DNA of 64,000 bases from assembly GCA_964517605.1 (NCBI GenBank), contig CAZFCE010000011.1:62001-126000 (forward strand), written 5' to 3'. Made by a program: the position numbers and the translations under genes. Source of the DNA: J095 sp964517605. GTDB taxonomy: Bacteria > Chloroflexota > Anaerolineae > 4572-78 > J111. Positions 28,101-36,330 of the stretch are shown one piece after another (within the stretch, counting starts at the first letter, position 1; each line of letters opens with the position of its first letter). Below the pieces are notes generated by a model. That model was not told the DNA's origin. It saw only the letters and a program-made list of their open reading frames with translations, and made no database searches.

Positions 28101-30076
28101 TATAAATCGGCGCGGGCGTCTATGGCCTGGCCCTGTACCTGTTCCGGGGCCAGGTAACGGGCCGACCCCAGCGCCACCGGCACGTGAATATTAATCAGGG
28201 CGTTGCCGCCTTCCAGCCGGCCCAGACCAAAATCGCTAACTTTTACCGTGGTTTTATCAAACAGCACGTTTTTGGGTTTTAAATCGCCGTGGATGACGCC
28301 GTGGGCGTGGCCGTATTCCAGCGCCCGGATAATGTCTTGAGCCACGCTTACCGCCACTTTATTGGGCACGGGGCGGCCCTGGTTTTCATCAATTAAATCC
28401 CGCAGGGTGCGGTTTTCTACCATTTCTTCGGCCATAAAGGCAATGCCCCGGTCTTCGTCGCAATCGTACACGTTGATGATGTTGGGATGAGTTAAATTGA
28501 CGATTTGGCGGGCCTGCTGCAAAAATTGCTCAATGGCCGCCTCGCTGAAGGATGGCGACAGAATTTTGATGGCTACCGGCGCGTTGTGCTTGAGGTCGGT
28601 GGCTTTGAACACCGTGCCCAGCCGCCCTTCGCCCACTTTAGCCTCGATGCGGTACCGGTTTTTGAGCACATGGCCCGGCAAATTGAGCGTTTCGCGGGCT
28701 TTGAGCGCGTTCAGGGCCACGTGCACCGAAGGGTAAATGGCAAAATAATCCAGGTAGCCGGCCAGTTCTATCAACTGCTGCACGTTCAGCGAGGGCGCAG
28801 CCAGCGCCATCGGCGTGCCCTGGTATTCTTTGCGCAGCTTGACCAGCCCGCGCAGCCCGGCCACCTGCAACATTTCTACCGCCGCCATGTCAATAATCAG
28901 TTGCGCCGGCCAATCGGTTTGGGTAAGTTCGGCCAGATGCTCGCGGACCTGGGCGACCATGTGTTCATCAAAAATGCCGGTGGGTTTGAGAATGGCGGCT
29001 TTGCTGCCGGGCACTTGCTGCACCTGGGTTGTGGTTGGCGGGGTTAAATCAAACGTTTGGCCTTCTTGGGCAATCAAAATATTAACCGGAGTGGCGGCGG
29101 GGTACTGGTTTTGCTGAAATTTGAGCGAGGCCTCCAGAATTTTTTCCAAATCCTGGTCAACAAAAGCCGGGGCGTGGTGAAACAAAACCAAGTTTTTTAC
29201 TTTGGCCTGCTGCGCCATTTCTACGCCTACAAATGATGAGCTGTGGCCCCAATCTTCCTTTTCATCCGACTCGCGCTGGGTAAATTGGGCGTCAAAAATA
29301 AGCAGGTCGGCATCGGTGAAAAAGCTCAAAGAGGCATGCAAATCCATGCCGTCGGGGTAAGAGGCATCGCTGGCGTACACCAGCGCCCGGTTGCCCTTTT
29401 CAAAACGGTAGCTGTAGGAATCGCCGGGGTGGTGGTTGCGCATGTTGCGAACGCGCAAATCGGCAAAATCCAGCGTTTGGTTGGGGGTTAGGGTGATAAA
29501 GGTTTTGGTGGCCTGCATGTAATCCAGCGAAATGGGAAAGCTGATAAACTCCTGCTGGCGGCGGAGCGCCGTTTCCATGTCATGCACGCCGTAAATAAAA
29601 ATTTGGTTGCCGGGGATAAACGCCGGGCGAAAAAACGGAAATCCCTGAATGTGATCCCAGTGGGGGTGGCTAAAAAACAGGTGGATAACGCCTTTACCTT
29701 CGCCGCAGGGGCCGTTCATTAGCTCCGCGCCCAAATCGCGCAGGCCCGAACCGGCGTCAATGACGAAAATATCGTTGCCGGAGCGAATTTCGAGGCAGGG
29801 GGTGTTGCCGCCGGCGGTGCTGGCGGCCAACGGTGACAGCCGGTCCAGGTAGGCTTCGATGACCAGCCGGCGCTGGGCCACGCTGGTGTGGTATTCTTCT
29901 TCGGCGGCAAAACTGCCAGCCGGTTTGGCCGTTAAAATTGCCTGGGTTAGTTCATCCAGTTGCGCCGCCGGAGTATTGGCAATGCCCAACAACGCCGAAA
30001 TAATTTTTTCTCTAATTAATTCTGGCTTGATGGGAGCCGGAGTGGAGCCACGCGCGCCCCAGATTTTTACCTTCAT
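25187..30076 (-). CDS. Multidomain signalling protein: metallo-beta-lactamase / STAS / Ser-Thr kinase / AAA-type ATPase / TPR
   Basis: A 1629-residue fusion. Residues 1-345: metallo-beta-lactamase fold with HPHWDH (137-142), a later MRNHHPGDS and FHHAPAF. Residues about 355-460: STAS-like domain (LIIDMAAVEMLQVAGLRGL). Residues about 470-735: Hanks kinase with GEGRLGTVFKA, the ATP Lys in VAIKIL (504), catalytic loop HGDLKPKN (HRD changed to HGD), DFG (615) and an APE motif. The alpha-C Glu looks replaced by Gln. Residues about 750-1130: STAND/AAA-like ATPase with GEAGQGKT (784-791) and IIVDDLHLAD. Residues about 1140-1600: TPRs. ATG 30076 overlaps the upstream TPR gene as ATGA. A cytoplasmic signalling hub; the ligand and targets are unknown. 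Confidence 0.85.
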   Translation of the reverse strand: MKVKIWGARGSTPAPIKPELIREKIISALLGIANTPAAQLDELTQAILTAKPAGSFAAEEEYHTSVAQRRLVIEAYLDRLSPLAASTAGGNTPCLEIRSGNDIFVIDAGSGLRDLGAELMNGPCGEGKGVIHLFFSHPHWDHIQGFPFFRPAFIPGNQIFIYGVHDMETALRRQQEFISFPISLDYMQATKTFITLTPNQTLDFADLRVRNMRNHHPGDSYSYRFEKGNRALVYASDASYPDGMDLHASLSFFTDADLLIFDAQFTQRESDEKEDWGHSSSFVGVEMAQQAKVKNLVLFHHAPAFVDQDLEKILEASLKFQQNQYPAATPVNILIAQEGQTFDLTPPTTTQVQQVPGSKAAILKPTGIFDEHMVAQVREHLAELTQTDWPAQLIIDMAAVEMLQVAGLRGLVKLRKEYQGTPMALAAPSLNVQQLIELAGYLDYFAIYPSVHVALNALKARETLNLPGHVLKNRYRIEAKVGEGRLGTVFKATDLKHNAPVAIKILSPSFSEAAIEQFLQQARQIVNLTHPNIINVYDCDEDRGIAFMAEEMVENRTLRDLIDENQGRPVPNKVAVSVAQDIIRALEYGHAHGVIHGDLKPKNVLFDKTTVKVSDFGLGRLEGGNALINIHVPVALGSARYLAPEQVQGQAIDARADLYAFGVILYELFTGAPVFEDLDPEIVDSYLTQPVKSPRELNPNLSRPLEHLIRKLLNPDPTQRYATARQVRQVLNSMAVAVSRDRTPGIFTTQRSPALIGRNPNLQQLANLWAEAEQGRGQVVFIHGEAGQGKTRLIQELACRLNNATVLMGEGQQLPGYPPYNPLITALRAYINSTPAPVAANNVGRVWQHALELAPEAGQLGLELAAPAADAAPTLLQTLAEVTATQPWLIIVDDLHLADAASLELFGHLARCAEQLALMLVATVETPLPGHPPAFTELVNPVQSLENCTTITLQPLSASQLKEFLESIWLQPVPPDLAAAIFARTQGNPLFAETIANGLIDEGVINWRDEKWHFGPVMETGLPATLPEAVLRRVSRLSRETQTLLNQAAVLGPIFNIDDLNELSDLSEWDALESIDIALERQFLKNSPGEPTLRFSHPVIQQAIYGELSLLKQRLLHREAAEALERRYQPHPKAMIECLAYHFAQAQESERALPYIIAAAQKAAAMHANQAAIDWYNLVLDQTGSAALPTDRQFDLLLARQKLHFALGNMPHQTADLKRLEQLARQLNQPDKQAQVNLSRAQLELTAGRTIKAETVAQNGLVAARAAANPLLESESLIQLAEVAMLRGNFAAARECLYTAQNNLPAADNPVIAAKRLNSLGALYHLLNNYTESEQYFRQAVELSRQTGNRSHQAIYLSNLGGVLLQTGQLAEALRCLQQAEKIARLVGHRRAEACALNRLGAVYAALGQLDAAEKLANQAKTDHKTGEDEHGLAAALRLLGQIYRLRLDYVTARDLAGQALEIFQHAHNRGQEGESWLELALALEGLNHAPQALHAFEQVNFIAEKLGNHTGCPDANAGLARLWMAGGKINLAVRQIETSLAELVAPPAIWQAKYPAQFYLTAFEVLSAAGQPAAAATVLQTGQSLLRQRLVNLNNPQLEAGYFNNIPQHRRLQQYAAQPQPKTETLRG

Positions 30077-31626
30077 TGTGGCGCTCCCCGGCTGTTCCAC
30101 GCCTGTTCCAGCGCATAATTAACCTTTACCTGGGTTAAAAAGCAGTGGCGCAGGTGGTCGTCACCGATTTGGTTGGCGCGTTGGTGCAGCATGGCGTGGG
30201 CTTCGGTTAAAATGGCATCGGCTGCGCCGGTATGTTCCAGCGTGGTTAGCACCTGGTAGCTTGATAAATAGATGCTCCACGGATTCCAGTATTTTTGGGC
30301 GTTGCCGGCCACAATCCAATCGCACACAATGGTGATATATTCTTTGGCGGCAGCCCGGTTGTTTTGGGCCAGCGCCAGCCGGGCCAGCCCGGCGTAATCA
30401 AACATAACCGGAATGGTTGCGTCAATTTCGGTGTGGATGGCCAGCGCCGCCTGAAAATTTTGGGCCGCCTGGTTAAAATTGCCCAGCAGTTCGTGGTTTA
30501 GCCCCAGGCCGCTCAGAGCGTAGGATTGATGCTCGCGGTTGTGAATGGTGTGGGCAATTTCAAGCGCCTGCTGGCAATAGGCCAGCCCGGCTTCGGGTTT
30601 GGCCTGGTCGTAGGCCAGCCAGCCCAGGTGGTTTAGGGCTTTGGCCTCGCCGTAGTGATCGCTGTTGGCGTGGCGAATGTTGTATTTGGCCCAAAAATGA
30701 GTTTCGGCCAGGGCGTAGTCGCCCAAGTGCTGGTAAATCCAGCCTAAAATCATGTGGCTAATGGCTTTATCGTTGGGGCTGCCGGCAGATTGCGTAAGTT
30801 TTTGGGCGGCGTGCAGGTGACGCAGTGCCACATCAAACTGGCCCAGCCGGTAGCCGGCCTGCCCCAGATGCAGCAGGCTGGCAATTTGTTCCGCCGGATT
30901 GTTGCTGGTGTTGAGCGCGTCCAGAGCTTGTTGCGCCCAGCGTTGCACATCGCGGTAGTCGGCCCGCCGCCATGCCGCCTGCGCCAACAGATTAAGGCTT
31001 TGGGCCTGCAAGTGGTTATCTCCGGTGCGCCGGGCGATACGCGCGCCGACCTCGGCGGCTTCGGCGGCGGCCTGGTATTCGCCAATTTTATCAAAATAGA
31101 TGGCCCGCCGGTTGTGCGTGGTTGCCAGACGATGGGCATCGCCTAAAAGTTCGGCCAGAGCTTGCATTTGAGTCAGCCGGTTGGCTTGCTCGCGCCGCTC
31201 GCCCAGCCGGTCGAGCACCTGCTCTTCTTGCCCCAAAATATCCCAACGCAGCGCGTACTCGGTGGATTCAAGCTGGGCCAGCGCCCGTTTAAATAGAAGA
31301 TTGGCTTCGTGGTTGGCAAAAGTATCGGCGGCGTGAATGGCGGCCTGCCGCAAATATTTGAGCGCGCGCGGCCTGTCCTGCGCCTGTTCAAAGTGATACG
31401 CCAGGGTTAGCGGAATATCGCCGCCGGTTTTATCGGCCAGCAGGCGCTCCAGCACCTCGCCCACCTGCTGGTGCAGCAGGCGGCGGTCACTGTGGCGCAG
31501 GCGGTTGTAAACCGATTCCTGAGTGAACGCATGTACAAAGGAGTCGTCAATGGGTGGGCTGCCCGGCTTGGGCAAATTAAAATTAAAATCTTCTCGTTTG
31601 CCAAGTTGATCAGCTATGTTGGGCAT
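30073..31626 (-). CDS. TPR-repeat protein resembling the C-terminal arm of an AAA/cyclase-type regulator
   Basis: A 517-residue protein. It opens with FVHAFTQESVYNRLRHSDRR, the segment that normally follows the ATPase domain in large regulators of this type, then ALKYLRQAAIHAAD and tandem TPRs to the end. No P-loop, kinase or cyclase domain precedes it. Upstream the frame closes at a stop eight codons before the ATG. It could be a free-standing TPR arm or the remnant of a larger gene that lost its front. No clear ribosome site is seen. The stop overlaps the start of the giant kinase fusion (ATGA), so the two are probably made together. Confidence 0.75.
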   Translation of the reverse strand: MPNIADQLGKREDFNFNLPKPGSPPIDDSFVHAFTQESVYNRLRHSDRRLLHQQVGEVLERLLADKTGGDIPLTLAYHFEQAQDRPRALKYLRQAAIHAADTFANHEANLLFKRALAQLESTEYALRWDILGQEEQVLDRLGERREQANRLTQMQALAELLGDAHRLATTHNRRAIYFDKIGEYQAAAEAAEVGARIARRTGDNHLQAQSLNLLAQAAWRRADYRDVQRWAQQALDALNTSNNPAEQIASLLHLGQAGYRLGQFDVALRHLHAAQKLTQSAGSPNDKAISHMILGWIYQHLGDYALAETHFWAKYNIRHANSDHYGEAKALNHLGWLAYDQAKPEAGLAYCQQALEIAHTIHNREHQSYALSGLGLNHELLGNFNQAAQNFQAALAIHTEIDATIPVMFDYAGLARLALAQNNRAAAKEYITIVCDWIVAGNAQKYWNPWSIYLSSYQVLTTLEHTGAADAILTEAHAMLHQRANQIGDDHLRHCFLTQVKVNYALEQAWNSRGAPQ

Positions 31627-31955
31627 AGTTTGGGCCTGTTCTACTGCTGTTTAAATTTTGAGCGTTGTTGGGGCCGGAAACCGGCAATAAAAAGTGCGGC
31701 CAATTTCCAAAGGTAATCAGATGCGCCCGTTGGGGAGCGGGCTTACAAGCCGCCGGCCTGGGCGCGGAATGTTGAGTTGGCAGGGCAACAATAATCTGTT
31801 GAGTTTGATGCCTGTCCATTGAGCAATGCCTTTTTTAAGGTGAGAAAGCTTTTACTTACAGGCATTGTAGCATAAATTATAAGCGGTAAAAAGAGGATTT
31901 TTGGGGGATGCGAATGGTACCAGATTGGCCAAAAATTGGCCCAATTCAGCCCGGT
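31627..31955 (+). other. 329-base gap without a gene; inverted repeats and possible promoter
   Basis: No ORF of note. On the minus strand TTATAAT and TACAAT boxes near 31868-31885 could promote the TPR-kinase operon. ATGCCTGT (31808-31815) and ACAGGCAT (31858-31865) form a perfect 8-bp inverted repeat about 50 bases apart, and CAATGCC / GGCATTG overlap the same sites. The segment TGCGCCCGTTGGGG at 31722-31735 recurs near 47300. Confidence 0.4.
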
Positions 31956-32864
31956 TTAGTTGGTGCCAATGGTTTCTTCTTCAATCTGAATGCGGTATTG
32001 AAAGTTATTGGGGTCGGTGTTGTGGTTTACTTTTACCTCAAATGTGGCCACGTTGTTGGCGGCAATAACGCCGCCATCGGCATAACTCCACCCGGTGTTG
32101 ATAACGTTATGGTCGGCATCGTACAGGGTTACAATCAGTTTGGCCAGCGCCGGGCTGGTGCCAACATTTTTTACCTGCCCGCTGATAATCATCAGCCCAG
32201 CCTGAATTTGGCTGTTCTGGCTGACCAGCACCATATTTTGCGGGGAGTAGTCGCTGGAGACATCACCTTTAACTTGCAGGGTGTACTGTTTGATCTCTTG
32301 CCATTGCGCTTGCCGCAGCGCGATAATATCAAACGGAGCCACGCCGCCGGGTAAAATCAAATCCGGGGCGGTAAAGGTGAGTTTGGTGCCAATTACCTCT
32401 TCTACGGTGTTGTACAGTTTGGCCACCACCTCTACATAGGCCATAGGCGTGGCGGTGTTGTTTTGCACCTCGCCCACAATGTGGTACCAGCCCAACGAAT
32501 CTACATAACTTTTGTGGCTAACAATTTCCAGTTGGCCGGGCGCGGCGGCAGCGGCGGGCGGCGGGGTATCGGTCTTGGTTGGGCCGGCGGGAGTGGGCTG
32601 CGGGGCCGGGCCGCCGGGCGTAACCGTGGGCAGCAGGGGCAGCGGCGAGGGCGGTGGCCCGGTGGAAACCGGCGGCGGCGTGCTAAAACTGACCACGGCG
32701 GCGGTGGGTTGGGCCGCCGGTTGAGCCGGAGCGGTAGCAGCCTTGTTAGCAAATAGCAAGGTGATGGCCAGGTAGCCGGCGCAGTTAAAAATAATAAAAA
32801 CGGCGGCAATTATCAGCCCGCCCAAAAAAAGGCGATTAAAGTTGCGCAACACCAACTCCACCAA
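31956..32864 (-). CDS. Membrane-anchored protein with two FxLYD-like domains
   Basis: A 302-residue protein. One membrane helix spans about 13-38 (LIIAAVFIIFNCAGYLAITLL). A Pro/Ala/Thr-rich stalk runs to about 108. Two beta-sandwich repeats then follow with the FxLYD pattern: GEVQNNTATPMAYVEVVAKLY and GQVKNVGTSPALAKLIVTLYD. Such domains are exported and of unknown function. The Cys in the helix is not in a clear lipobox. It is monocistronic, with its own strong promoter. Confidence 0.72.
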   Translation of the reverse strand: MVELVLRNFNRLFLGGLIIAAVFIIFNCAGYLAITLLFANKAATAPAQPAAQPTAAVVSFSTPPPVSTGPPPSPLPLLPTVTPGGPAPQPTPAGPTKTDTPPPAAAAAPGQLEIVSHKSYVDSLGWYHIVGEVQNNTATPMAYVEVVAKLYNTVEEVIGTKLTFTAPDLILPGGVAPFDIIALRQAQWQEIKQYTLQVKGDVSSDYSPQNMVLVSQNSQIQAGLMIISGQVKNVGTSPALAKLIVTLYDADHNVINTGWSYADGGVIAANNVATFEVKVNHNTDPNNFQYRIQIEEETIGTN

Positions 32865-32880
32865 CAGAACTCTGATTGAA

Positions 32881-32909
32881 ATTGTAGAGTTGAGTTTTTA
32901 ATTTGACAA
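32881..32909 (-). promoter_or_regulatory. Predicted promoter of the FxLYD protein gene
   Basis: On the minus strand TTGTCA (32909-32904), 17 bases, TACAAT (32886-32881), close to the consensus and just before the gene. Confidence 0.7.
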
Positions 32910-33011
32910 GATTGCCCGCCCGGCGGAAGGGAAGTGTTTATTGCGTAGAGAAGGCGTAGGGTAAACGGAAGGTTAACATTTAACTCACGTCAAGTTGTGA
33001 ATGGCGGCGAA

Positions 33012-33092
33012 TGGTATACTTTGGGTGTCAATAAAGTTGACGCTCTCTTCTCCTCCTTTTGAAAGAGCCGGGTCGTGGCAGCCCGGCTTTTT
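33012..33092 (+). ncRNA. Candidate small RNA or leader with an anti-Shine-Dalgarno tract
   Basis: An extended -10 element TGGTATACT (33012-33020) would start a transcript near 33027. The transcript begins with the hairpin GTCAA-TAAAG-TTGAC (33027-33041). It then carries an unpaired CU-rich tract TCTCCTCCTTTT (33049-33060), which is complementary to Shine-Dalgarno sequences, and ends in a terminator hairpin AGCCGGG / CCCGGCT plus TTTTT (33066-33092). About 65 bases long, it encodes no peptide of note. It could also be an attenuated leader of the MCP gene that starts at 33266. Confidence 0.5.
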
Positions 33093-33265
33093 CGATTCTT
33101 GGGCCTTTTAAATCCGGCAGCCTGTTTTGCAGTGGGCCTTGCCCAAAATTGACTCGCCCGGCCTATTTTTCTGTGTTACAATTGAACTGGCTATGAACTG
33201 TTTAAAAAACTTTAAGGAAACCGATCTGGGCCGGTTTTACTTTTGCAAAAAACAGGTAATCCAAA

Positions 33266-35806
33266 ATGCAAACCATCATCTTAAAACTAAAACTACAAAT
33301 TGGCTGGGTAATTTTGCTAACTCTGTTGGTGATTGGTTGTTTGGGCTATTGGGGGCTGGCTTCGGCCATCAGCCCCGGCGAACTTTCGCCGGGGCAACAG
33401 GTTGCCGGCCTGATGGTTATTCTGGGGTTGGGCGGGAGTTTGGTGGTAGGTATCGGTTGGGGCTGGCTATTGCGCCAAACCGTTATTAAACCGCTGCAAC
33501 AGTTAACCCAGGTGGGCCAACACCTCACCACAACGGATTGCGCTGCTTTATCCACGGCTTTAACCGAGCTGGCCCGGGGCGATTTAACCACCACTCTGGC
33601 TATCCAGGCCAGGCCGGTTCAGCTTGCCGCCAGCCCCGAAATGCGGCAGTTGATAGAAATATTTAATGGGGTTATTGGCAGCATTCAGGATAGCGCCAGA
33701 GAGTTTAATGTAGTTACAGAAGAGCCGTGCCAGCGGTTGTGTTACGTTGGCGCGGATTCTTACCTGGAAGGCCGGGCCTGCGGCAGGGCGATGGGCCAGG
33801 CGTTGCAGGGCAAAGGTAAGGTGGCTATCATCACCGGCACGTTTGATTCGCTCTCGCATGGGTTGCGGGCCAAAGGGTTTCAAACCGTCCTGCACGAGCA
33901 ATATCCCCAGGTGCAGGTGGTGGGCATGCGCGAAAATCACTTTAACCTTGAGACTACCCGCGCCGCCACCCAGTCTTTTCTCGGCGAATACCCGGATTTG
34001 GCCGGCGTTTACATTACCGATGGCGGCGTGCCTTTTGGCGCGGCTCAGGCCGTGGTCGAGGCCAACCGGGTGGGCCGGGTAAAAATTGTCTGCCACGATC
34101 TGGTAGACGACACCATGCGGTATTTGCAGCAGGGCGTTGTTACCGCCACCGTTTCGCAAGGCCCGTTTGCTCAGGGCCACGACCCGGTTATTCATCTTTT
34201 TAATTATGTGGCAGCCGGAGAAAAACCGCCGGCCCCGCAACTGCTCACCCCCATAGAAATTGTTACTCAGGAAAACTACACTCAATACTGGCAGCCGGAT
34301 CGAGGCGTGATTGAATCCGAGGCCGCCCGGCAGCGGTTGGCCAAACCAACAGCCAGAAAATCGCCGCGCCCGCTACGGATTGCGGTGCTGGGCCGGGCCG
34401 AATCCACATTTTGGGACCCGGTGCGCGAAGGCGTGCTGGCGGCGGCGGACCGGCTGCAAGCGTATAACGCGCAGGTTCAGTGGATTATACCGGAACAACA
34501 CCGGCTAACGGGCGATAACAGTACCGCCATTTACGGCCCGGCGTTTGAGGCGCTGGTGGCCCAAAAATACGATGCCATTGCCACCGGCGTATTTGACCGG
34601 GCAATGATTGCCTATATTAACCGCGCCGTGGCGGCGGGCGTGCCTGTAGCCACCTTTAACAGTGAGCCAAAAAGTCTGCGCGGGCTGATTTTGTCGTTAT
34701 CTGACCAGGCCGATACCTTGATGAGCCTCAGCCAGGATTTGGCCAAAGCGGCCCAATTTTCCGAACAAAACACCCTGCGTATTTCGCAATCAATCCAGCA
34801 GGTGGCGCAGGATACCGGCGAACAAAGCCAAACCATTGCTATGGCCACCACCAATATTAATAAACTGGCCGGCGTAATTGACGAGATTACCAAAGGCGCG
34901 CAAGAACAAATCTGGGCCATGAAAAAATCCACCGAAACCACGGCGCAAATGTCGGCGGCCATTGAGCAGGTTGTGGCCAACAGCCAGGCGGGCGCGCAAA
35001 ACACCGCCGAAGCCACAGAAATTGCCCGGCAGGGCGTGGCCGCGCTCAAAGAAAATATGGGCGCAACGCTGCTCATCAAAAATAAAGTCAATATGTCGGC
35101 GCAAAAAGTCCGGGAGATGGGGTCGCGGTCCGAACAAATTGGGGCCATTGTGGAAACCATCAACAGCATCGCCTCGCAAACCAACCTGCTGGCCCTGAAC
35201 GCCGCCATCGAAGCCGCCCGCGCCGGCGAACATGGCCGGGGCTTTGCCGTGGTAGCCGACGAAGTGCGTAAACTGGCCGAAAAATCGGCTGAAGCCACCA
35301 AAGAAATTGCCCACCTCATTGGCGATGTCCAACAAACGGTGGTTGATGCCGTAGCCGCCATGAACGAAAGCGCCGCCGAAGTTGAAGTCCAGGCCAATCG
35401 GGCCGATAAAACCGGCGAAACCCTGGCCAAAATTCTCCAGGCGGTAGACAACGTTAACCTTCAGGTGGGGCAAATTGCCGGGGCCGCCCAAAAAATGACC
35501 ACTCTATCCGACCAACTGGTTAGCTCTACGGACATGATGTCGGCGGTGGTGTTTGAAAACTCAATTGCCACCAAAGAAATGGCGCAGAGCGCGGATGAAA
35601 TTTCGCAGATGATGGCCAAAATTGCCCAGGTTAGCCAGGCCAACAGCGCGGCCGTAGATAATGTGAACGCCTCCACCACCGGCATGAATACCCAGGCCGA
35701 CGAGGTGATTGTTTCGGCTCAATTATTAAGCGAGATGGCGCAATCTCTGCACGTGTTGGTGGCGCAATTCAAGTTGGCGCGGTCAACGCCATCCGGTAAA
35801 AAATGA
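33266..35806 (+). CDS. Methyl-accepting chemotaxis-like protein with two periplasmic-binding-protein domains
   Basis: An 846-residue protein. Two membrane helices at about 11-33 and 46-68 are separated by a short loop, then a HAMP-like segment ending near LARGDLTTT. Two LacI/ribose-binding-type domains follow: about 155-325 (VAIITGTFDSLSHGLRAKGF) and about 365-480 (LRIAVLGRAESTFWDP). Residues about 500-846 are the signalling helix bundle with the conserved tip ASQTNLLALNAAIEAARAGE. With only two helices ahead of the HAMP, both sugar-binding domains should be cytoplasmic, which is unusual. No che genes are nearby. A weak CAGGTAA precedes the ATG. It overlaps the next gene by four bases. Confidence 0.88.
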   Translation: MQTIILKLKLQIGWVILLTLLVIGCLGYWGLASAISPGELSPGQQVAGLMVILGLGGSLVVGIGWGWLLRQTVIKPLQQLTQVGQHLTTTDCAALSTALTELARGDLTTTLAIQARPVQLAASPEMRQLIEIFNGVIGSIQDSAREFNVVTEEPCQRLCYVGADSYLEGRACGRAMGQALQGKGKVAIITGTFDSLSHGLRAKGFQTVLHEQYPQVQVVGMRENHFNLETTRAATQSFLGEYPDLAGVYITDGGVPFGAAQAVVEANRVGRVKIVCHDLVDDTMRYLQQGVVTATVSQGPFAQGHDPVIHLFNYVAAGEKPPAPQLLTPIEIVTQENYTQYWQPDRGVIESEAARQRLAKPTARKSPRPLRIAVLGRAESTFWDPVREGVLAAADRLQAYNAQVQWIIPEQHRLTGDNSTAIYGPAFEALVAQKYDAIATGVFDRAMIAYINRAVAAGVPVATFNSEPKSLRGLILSLSDQADTLMSLSQDLAKAAQFSEQNTLRISQSIQQVAQDTGEQSQTIAMATTNINKLAGVIDEITKGAQEQIWAMKKSTETTAQMSAAIEQVVANSQAGAQNTAEATEIARQGVAALKENMGATLLIKNKVNMSAQKVREMGSRSEQIGAIVETINSIASQTNLLALNAAIEAARAGEHGRGFAVVADEVRKLAEKSAEATKEIAHLIGDVQQTVVDAVAAMNESAAEVEVQANRADKTGETLAKILQAVDNVNLQVGQIAGAAQKMTTLSDQLVSSTDMMSAVVFENSIATKEMAQSADEISQMMAKIAQVSQANSAAVDNVNASTTGMNTQADEVIVSAQLLSEMAQSLHVLVAQFKLARSTPSGKK

Positions 35807-36330
35807 CAAACTTACAAAGCGCGGGCCCAAACCCGGCCAAAACGCTGTTTTTTGATTATTTGGGCAGCAAGTTTGGCATGTGGCACGATGGCGTGCTTGA
35901 GGAGTACAACCGGTACGGCATCAGCGCCGGGCAAGAAGCCGGCTGGCGCGCGGAGCTGGTGTTGTTTTGGGTGGAACGGTTATCGGCAGAGGATGTGCTG
36001 CCGGTGATCAAACTGAGCACCCTCGGCGCTGCCGAGGCGCTACCGGAAATTTTAAAATTTGCTAGCCAGGGCGATAGTTACGTCCGGCTGATTTACGCCA
36101 ACGCGCTGTGGGAAATCAGCGGCGCGGTGACGGCTACCGGCGTTTCCCCGGAGGTAATTGGGCAGGCGCAACAAACCGCCCTTCGGCTGTGGCGGGCCAT
36201 CGCCGCCGAACCGGTGGTATTAACCGCCGCTTGGGACCTTAAGCCGGTTGATGGCGTTGCCGTTGAGGAGTATATTAAAACGTGGGCCGCCGCCAAGCTG
36301 GCCCGCGCCGAGGCGGCAAAAATGGCTTAA
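35803..36330 (+). CDS. Hypothetical helical protein coupled to the MCP gene
   Basis: A 175-residue soluble protein, mostly alpha-helical, rich in Trp and Ala. It has no signal peptide, membrane helix or known motif. The middle (LGAAEALPEILKFASQGDSYVRLIYANAL) resembles one or two HEAT-like repeats. The start overlaps the MCP stop (ATGA), so the two are probably made in a fixed ratio, and it may be an adaptor or inhibitor of that receptor. The 3' end overlaps the converging MFS gene by four bases. I recognise no family. Confidence 0.7.
   Translation: MTNLQSAGPNPAKTLFFDYLGSKFGMWHDGVLEEYNRYGISAGQEAGWRAELVLFWVERLSAEDVLPVIKLSTLGAAEALPEILKFASQGDSYVRLIYANALWEISGAVTATGVSPEVIGQAQQTALRLWRAIAAEPVVLTAAWDLKPVDGVAVEEYIKTWAAAKLARAEAAKMA

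Noticed and set aside
31627..31955. A CRISPR array or riboswitch in the gap
   Set aside because: There are no regularly spaced direct repeats and no structured consensus that I recognise; only short inverted repeats are present.
33127..33489. 120-residue plus-strand ORF
   Set aside because: It overlaps the start of the MCP gene in another frame and has no ribosome site.
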